64,000 nt of DNA, from contig NCSJ02000003.1 in the NCBI GenBank assembly GCA_002812745.2, positions 62,001-126,000 of the forward strand, in the 5' to 3' direction. The number at the start of each line of letters is the position of its first letter. The first letter of the stretch is position 1. Of the stretch, positions 57,581-64,000 are shown in pieces. The notes beneath the pieces were generated by a model, which was not told the origin of the DNA, did no database searches, and worked only from the letters and a program-made list of their open reading frames with translations. The stretch is from Scytalidium lignicola. Lineage: Eukaryota; Ascomycota; Leotiomycetes. Made by a program: the position numbers and the translations under genes.

Positions 57581-58816
57581 ATGTTGCAACCAAGGTCACT
57601 GCTCCGGCAGTCTCAATGGACATCATGTGGTAGCCGTGCCGTCCGACAATGTCTCCGACAGACCTATGCAACAGTTGTAGAGCCAGTGGAATCTCAAACT
57701 CCTCCGCTATTGATGGACACAACTGGCTTTGCACCTCCAGCGACTGAAGGTATCAGCTCGACATTTGCGATGCGAACATACAAGCCTCGAACACCAGGTG
57801 TACGACATCTCAAGCGGCCTATAAACGATCATTTATGGAAGGGGAGACCTTTCCTTCCCCTGACCTTTACCAAGAAAGGACATGGAAAGGGAGGAAGAAA
57901 TAACAGTGGTCGAGTGACAATCAGACATCGTGGAGGTGGTCATAAGAGAAGGATACGAACTATCGACTTCGAGCGGATGACACCCGGAAAGCACACCGTT
58001 GAGCGCATTGAACATGATCCTGGCCGAAGTGCACACATTGCATTGCTCAATGAAGAGGCGACCGGAAGGAAGAGCTATATCGTTGCAGCTGAAGGGATGA
58101 GAGCTGGAGATGTAGTCCAAAGTTACCGAGCTGGCATTCCAAAGGACCTTTTGGATAGCATGGGAGGTGTTGTCGATCCTGGTGTGCTCGCAGCTAAGAC
58201 TGCCTGGCGAGGCAATTGCTTACCGCTCCATATGATTCCAATTGGAACATTGATCTACAATGTCGGCTCAGCAAAGAACCGAGGGGCTGTGTTCTGTCGA
58301 AGTGCTGGTACTTATGCTATTGTGGTTTCGAAAGAAGATGAGACCAAACAAGGCGGCGATCGATATGTGACTGTTAGGCTGCAAAGTGGCGAAGTCCGTA
58401 GAGTTAGCAAAGATGCATGCGCTACTATTGGGATTGCAAGCAACCCTCATTATCAACATCGCCAACTTGGAAAGGCTGGTCGAAGTCGATGGCTTAACAT
58501 TCGGCCTACGGTCAGAGGTCTTGCAATGAATGCTGGTAAGTCTTATCTAAACCAATTCTTATAAGTAATAACAGCGGTCTAACGCTCTACTAGCCGATCA
58601 TCCTCACGGTGGTGGTCGAGGAAAATCGAAGGGAAATGTTGACCCCGTCAGCCCATGGGGCATGCCTGTACGTGAATCCCCAAAGATCATCCGTCTACTT
58701 CTAGCTAATATATGATGTAGGCCAAGGGAGGTTACAAGACTCGAAAGGTCAGGAAGCCCAACAAGTGGGTTGTGACAGCACGTGAGCGGAACCATGGCAA
58801 ACGCAGGGCAAAGTGA
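57581..58816 (+). CDS. RML2: Mitochondrial ribosomal protein uL2m
   Basis: Exons 57581-58535, 58594-58667 and 58721-58816 (374 aa). The start [23 protein letters not shown] is a basic, Ser-rich presequence. The L2 core shows [61 protein letters not shown] and [19 protein letters not shown]. The second exon supplies the universally conserved loop [12 protein letters not shown] with the His near the peptidyl-transferase centre, and the third ends in [24 protein letters not shown]. The protein is an essential component of the mitochondrial large subunit. Introns are 58 and 53 nt, phases 1 and 0. Splicing is required for the HPHGGG motif. Confidence 0.96.
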
Positions 58817-59659
58817 GCCACATTTTGGGATGAAAAAGTATGCGTCTTGCACCTGTTTCTCTCTGTATGTATATGGTGCAGATATGACTCCAGCAAAAAC
58901 CACTACTAGATCTGTATTATTTGTAAACTAGAAAACTTTTGGGATTATCAGAGCTAGAAAAACTGAGAACGGACTGTGTTTCTCACTGGTCCTGTGCTAT
59001 TATCCGTAACAACTTTTGCGCAATTACTCTAATCCTCTTCTGGGGACCAATTGTATTCCACTACGCTCCATTATTAGGCTTTGTATAGACATCTCCGACA
59101 CACGGCATATCTAGGAACCTCGAATAATAGGCTTATATACGAGATGGTCGAGATCAAGGTAAGGACACTGAGCTCAAGCATTCGATTGGCCTGTCTGCGC
59201 GTGCGAGATCCTTAATGAGTGGGGGCATGACCAGAATCCTTCCAGCCACAACCTGGCCGTAGTGAGTCACGGCCCGGGTTCTTGTCCTTTAAGCATAAGA
59301 CTTTAGTTTCAAGGTTTCAAGCAATTCAAAGGTACAGACGCGGCACAAGCAGATCGAGATTCATAATCATTCGTTCATATTATTTTTAATAAGAGTGGGA
59401 ATAGTTAATACAGCATATGCTTCTTTCATCCCAATAATGGAGCCGAATATCCTTGTACACATTTCATGGGGCCCAACCAACCTGGTAATTGGTATGATAA
59501 TACCTTGCCCCCCCCCCCCCCCCAAAAATAACCTCCCCACCGACCATCTTATTTTCCAATGAACGCCGAAAGACCCCAGGAGCAGTTGGAAGCAGGAATC
59601 CAACCTGTATCAAAATACATCTGCATAGACCACACAGAAAGNAAAAAAAAAATCATAAT
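58817..59659. other. Convergent spacer between uL2m and Zn2Cys6 genes
   Basis: 843 bp between converging stop codons. Holds both 3' UTRs, a 16-C homopolymer at 59508-59523 and an ambiguous base (59642) before an A9 run. No gene recognised. Confidence 0.5.
59508..59523. repeat. Poly-C run (16 nt)
   Basis: Uninterrupted C16 followed by A5; length should be treated as uncertain because homopolymers are a weak point of this assembly. Confidence 0.7.
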
Positions 59660-62600
59660 TTAGGAGCTGCCCTCCCACCCCATGTCCATAGGATCCATTC
59701 CACCCAAACCCATCAGATGCCTGAACACACCTTCACCAACGGGTGTCAACCCAGTTTGCTGTTGGCTCATTTCCCAGCCGTTTGGCAAGGGGAAATCCCT
59801 ACCAGGAGTCTCTGGCATGGTAAATGTGTTATCAGGAGTTAAACCAGTCGAGGGAATATTATTGTAATCTGTTTGCGTTCCGAAGAAATTTGGTATATTT
59901 CGGCTGTCGGGCAAGCGTGTTTGATTTGACATCGAGGGAGACGTTTCAAAGGAAGCATGACCTGAGTGCGTCCTGCCAGACTGTAGATTGGGGCGTGTAT
60001 CTGATGAAGTTGATGAATTTGGAGTTGGTCGATTCGAGGATGAATTACCAGTGTCGGGAGACAAGCCTGAGTCGGGTCCATTGCTGCTTTCACTGTTGAT
60101 ATAACCGCTGTTGCTTAACTCCCCAGGCTTAAATGCAGACCCTACCATTTGGCCAAGAACAAGACCCTGCATCGTACGCTGAACCTCTTGTTCGGGAGCT
60201 AAGGCTGGATGTTCTAAGGGAACCCAGTTCGGCGCATCCCCGTCGAACGTGGTTTTCAGGGTCGAGTCCACAGAACGCTGAGACTCGCTAGAGCGAGCCG
60301 CCGCGTCAGGCGGAGTAGCTGGATCCATTTCAGGAATCTCTTCTCGAAGCCTCAAGTAGTTGCACTCATTCGACCACTGTCTCGGATAGCCTTGTAATGG
60401 CCGGGCTCCAATCTGCTTTCCCTTTGCCGTTGCAAGGCCAAGCTACCACTGTCAGCCAATTAATCAATATAATAATTCTATAGTAAACTTACACTGTCTT
60501 CACTGTATGCAAAAATAGATTTGTACTTTGGATGCCGTAAACCAAGATTTTCAAGATCAACATCTAACTGGACCATAAATGATTCTGTTAAGGGGTTCTT
60601 TTTCTTCAGAGCGTTCATGGCAGATAAGAGGAACCGTAAGGAATCGGCAGTCTGCCCATCATTAGGCTTGCTTTTCAGGTATTGAACGTAGACTCGCGCG
60701 GCCACGTAGAGACAGAAGGATATGAAAGGATTCATCTATGCAAACTTAGCAAGCTTTTTCAGGAAGTAGGGAAATAAAGTTCGCTTACAGATGAAAGGTC
60801 TAGATGTGAAATCATGCGCATTATATTGCTGATTTCGTTGGCAGCAGTAATGCATCGTATCTTGCTCTCTGCACTGACGGATAGAGGTAGCGCGTTCTTC
60901 TCCGCCTTGTAGATTGCTGCTTGATGAAGGCAGATTGCTGATGTGTGGATATTCATATTAGTAAACACAATGTTTGGGTTATTCAAACCATTCGGCAGTT
61001 TGAACTGTGATGGCATTGATAAGGATGTGTTGAGAAGAATGTTGTCCATATTCCGATGTCGCTTCCAAAACTCGCCATTTAGGTCATTATCGCGGTCATC
61101 AGCGTCAGGACGGTGAAGATGAATCAAGTTTTTGCCGAATAGAGCCGCCATCAATATTACTCCTGCAAATGAAGAAAGTTTTGAAGCACCGGATGGGACG
61201 AAGGCATCAGCTAGTGATTGCGTTTTTTCTGGTTTACTCATCTCAAAAGCCTCCTCAGATGCAGGTAAGTCAGTCATTACATCTCTTTCATCGATAGTCA
61301 TAGGCCAGCCTGTTCCGATGCTTGCATATCGGTCTTCAGCAAATGCCATCCAGAATGTCCTCCGCCTCTCCTCTCTCTCTGTCCAGTCTCTCGGTGGCGG
61401 TATGCATTGTTTAACATCTAAGCCGGCACCATCGAGTCTATGGAGGCCCATCCTTTAGAAGGTCAGTGTTGAAGCAATTTTTTTTTGGATATCTGATATT
61501 TCACTCACATTTGAACCATACGGACTGCTGCTCCTGTACTCATCCACGCTCTAGGAAAGTACATCATTTTAAATTCGTATGAGGCCAAGAGAATATGTGT
61601 TTGTGCGTGAGAAATTGATATCATATTCTCGCCATGACCCTTTAAAATATCTACTTCCATATACTTTCGCGAGCGAAGATAAAAGTGCTCTTTCAAGTCC
61701 ATGTACTTTTCGGCCACAGAAGCTGCAAGGGTCCACATAGCATATCGTAATGTGACTGGTGGGCGTTGATTTGGAGCTCTGACGTGATGTTAGAAAGACG
61801 AAGTTATAGAATGAAATTGTCAGTACTTACAGATTCATTGCAGCAAGATATCTGTACTTGTGTATGATAGGAAGCGAGGGGTGGATTTTGTCAAAGTAAA
61901 CTTGATGCCTGGAATAATAAGTCAATTTAATTCAAGAACTTCCTTCAAAGAATCACGTACAATGCATCAATCGTGTCCTGAGGTGGCAGAGGCTCTTCAA
62001 CACCAAGAGATATCATCTCCCACGTGAACGAATTATCTCCTAATCCCATATCCAAATTCATAGTTGTGCTGAACGTGAGGTCATCCATTGGCTGCTGCGG
62101 AGAGTCGTCATGCAATCGCCATCGGTCTGGATTTATATCGTTTGCAATATTAAGAGGGGCATTTGACATACTAAAATCAGTCGCCGGTACTGGAGGAATG
62201 CCTAAGCCTGTTGTATTCTCTGGAACTGTAACAGTAGTGTCTTGGGATTTTAGTAGAGTTTCAACTTGTTCTGATGAGTGGTTTTATGTCAGCACTTCCC
62301 CTTTAAAAAGTCGATATCATATCTTGTCCTTTGAACCAGGCTTTATTCCAGCAAATAAAAAGTTTTAGGAAACTCACTAAGCCTTTCTTCCAATGCTTTC
62401 ACATATCCCCGCTTTGGCCCTGATTTCCTCCTGACTTCATCATATGCACAATCATGGCCTAATCTCGTACATGTCGAGCAGCTGGGCTTTGATCCATCAC
62501 ACTTGAGCTTTCTCTTCCGACATATAATGCATGCTATTCTCTTTGGTTTTGGTACAGTCGAATCAGTAGCAGATGCATTCTGTCCCGCGGGACGCTCCTC

Positions 62601-62702
62601 GCTCCCAGGGCTTTTCTGACGATTGGCTTGACCATCATTTCCAGTCGGTCGCGAGAGATCATTGAAGTAGTCTTCTGGCGGAGTGTTCGACGCTGAAGAC
62701 AT
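59660..62702 (-). CDS. Zn2Cys6 fungal-specific transcription factor
   Basis: Seven exons: 62702-62378, 62270-61961, 61908-61831, 61778-61509, 61452-60789, 60735-60493 and 60442-59660 (890 aa). The binuclear zinc cluster is CIICRKRKLKCDGSKPSCSTC...C (Cys58, 61, 68, 75, 78, 85; CX2CX6CX6CX2CX6C). The linker RRKSGPKRGYVKALEERLKQVETLL then forms a short coiled coil for dimerisation. The fungal-specific middle homology domain spans about 200-460 (YFDKIHPSLPIIHKYRYLAAMN, RAWMSTGAAVRMVQMMGLHRLD, REERRRTFWMAFAEDRYASIGTGWPMTIDERDV). The last ~230 residues are Ser/Thr/Pro/Asn-rich, ending in a Gly/Met-rich tail (LGGMDPMDMGWEG), a likely activation region. Target genes are unknown; no neighbouring catabolic cluster points to a pathway. 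Confidence 0.9.
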
Positions 62703-64000
62703 GATTCTGATTAGGGAATACCACTACCGAAATTTCTAGAGGCCTCCCCTAAAACAAATTGCTCCCTGGCTATGTTCGAGAAGATGGAGATTAGGACCGG
62801 ACGTTGAGTCGCAGTTCGAGGGGTAAATCTGCTTTGCAGACCAAATCTAACCACCGCTTGGGAAGTCACTGTCAACGGTCGTGAATTTCTGACGACAGCG
62901 GTTATTCATCCGATTGACAGATGTCATAGACTGCAATTACATACTCCACAACCTTATCTGATGCTACTTTTCGAGAGGAAATTGCCTCCGGGCGCAAAGG
63001 GATAGCTGCTGCGCCTCTTAACACTTAAAAGTAGCGGGTGTCAAGCTAAACGGTCGGCGGTCGCTTGTGAAACCACCGCACGCCACTGTGTAATCGGTGG
63101 TTGTATCGTAATAACTCCCCAATCTTCAACAATCTTCAATCCACTTCTAAACAGAAGACAACAATGATCTTGAAAATCAGCAGCACTCTCGAGACAAAAA
63201 AAATAAGCTTAGATAGGCGGGTTCTTCTAAGACAAACAAATCCGAAGGGATGCACTACCGCAGCGTGGCAGTGTTTGGTTTAACATGGTGTTGAACATGG
63301 CTTGCATGCGAATGCGAAGCAATGCGACCTCAGTTCCAATGATTGACTGAGCATCCACGCAAAGCGGCATCAGGCAACAGGCAGCCATTTCGTAAGCCTT
63401 TTCGAGCCCACCTCTCACAATACACAGGGCGTGACAGGACAGTCAGCATCTTGGTAGCAATCCGCGAAAGGAACTTAGCGCCTCAGCCTTGTGCATCGCC
63501 TCGAACTCCAATCAGCGTCAAGCAGTCACCAGACGTGAAGGCCGAATTCTACTTCCAGGAGGTCGGCCTTGGGTCGGCCTAATTATTAGGCCGACTTAGG
63601 GTGGGCCTTCCAGCTTGGAAATCCAGGTTGCACGCTGGGCCTTCTGATGACGATTGCGAAACCGAGGATCAGGAACCAGCTGATGCAGCCGCTACGTTCG
63701 CACTCTCCTCCAAAACGCCATGAACATGCCTTTCGAATGTGTCTGATATCGACGTGGCCTTTGTGCTCGGTCCCAACTACGCTTGATATGTCGTCATCCT
63801 GCCCTTTATTCGATGCTTGGCATCCGATCTGGCGTCAAGGGTATGGAGAGCTTAAATGGACGCGTTGCCTTTCACCCGTCTACAGTAGCTTATTTCATGT
63901 TTGCTGTCACATAGATGGCGTGGAGTAGTACTGTAGCATGTTGGATCTCCTTATTTTCTCTCGTAGTCAACACCAACGATCTTGAGACTCCCAAGGTCTG
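62703..64000. other. Upstream region of the Zn2Cys6 gene to the window end
   Basis: 1.3 kb with the promoter of the Zn2Cys6 gene at its left. No gene recognised; open frames at 63.1-63.9 kb lack domains. It contains a perfect palindrome at 63573-63595. Confidence 0.45.
63573..63595. repeat. Perfect 10-bp inverted repeat with 3-nt spacer
   Basis: Arms GTCGGCCTAA and TTAGGCCGAC around TTA. The half-site GGTCGGCCT also occurs once directly before it (63561-63569), giving three related half-sites within 35 bp. Confidence 0.75.

Overview
The window is nuclear DNA of a filamentous ascomycete (Pezizomycotina). The evidence is spliced genes with short introns (about 45-175 nt, usually GTAAGT or GTATGT donors, CTGAC/CTAAC-type branch sites and YAG acceptors), fungal-specific protein families (IML2, RSC7/Npl6-like, Zn2Cys6 regulator), and repeats that look mutated by RIP (clustered C-to-T and G-to-A changes). 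A leotiomycete is my best guess from the look of the proteins, but I cannot prove it without searches. There are no prophage, CRISPR or operon features. I found no convincing tRNA or rRNA gene.

Layout. 1-6.9 kb: a 3'-incomplete TPR-like fungal protein (-), a Vps9 Rab5-type exchange factor (-) and, divergent from it, an ASNSD1-type asparagine-synthetase-like protein (+). 7.5-12.5 kb: a secreted GH53 beta-1,4-galactanase, an Mpv17/PMP22 membrane protein and phosphoglycerate kinase (all +). 12.7-16.2 kb: SEM1 proteasome/TREX-2 subunit (-), divergent from an IML2-type protein (+). 17.5-19.8 kb: an RSC7/Npl6-like chromatin remodeller subunit (-). 19.8-25.2 kb: a 5.4 kb non-coding block. 25.2-31.97 kb: RRP44/DIS3 exosome nuclease (+), NUG1/Grn1 ribosome-assembly GTPase (-) and a HAD phosphatase (+). 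31.97-42.5 kb: a 10.5 kb block without a supportable gene, ending at a homeobox regulator (+, 42.5-44.5 kb). 45.6-47.5 kb: mitochondrial P5C dehydrogenase (+). 47.7-49.2 kb: a small nest of repeats, with two MITE-like elements inverted inside a direct repeat, a roughly 0.8 kb AT-converted tract and a younger tRNA-headed insertion. 49.7-58.8 kb: an SDR oxidoreductase (+), GCV1 (-), V-ATPase subunit H (-), a B-type mitotic cyclin (-) and mitochondrial ribosomal protein uL2m (+). 59.7-62.7 kb: a Zn2Cys6 regulator (-). The last 1.3 kb is non-coding.

Functionally this is mostly a housekeeping neighbourhood: glycolysis, proline and glycine catabolism in mitochondria, RNA decay and ribosome assembly, proteasome, vacuolar acidification and traffic, and the mitotic cyclin. 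Two transcription factors and one secreted plant-wall enzyme are scattered among these. I see no biosynthetic cluster and nothing that qualifies as a new multi-gene system. The points most worth a second look are: a well-formed optional intron that swallows the PGK stop codon (a situation linked in other fungi to cryptic peroxisomal isoforms), the layered history of the 47.7-49.2 kb repeat nest, the two very long non-coding blocks beside chromatin/homeobox regulators, and the recurrence of TACTGTAC-like palindromes in them. Exon coordinates in the entries were derived by hand from splice motifs and reading-frame continuity.
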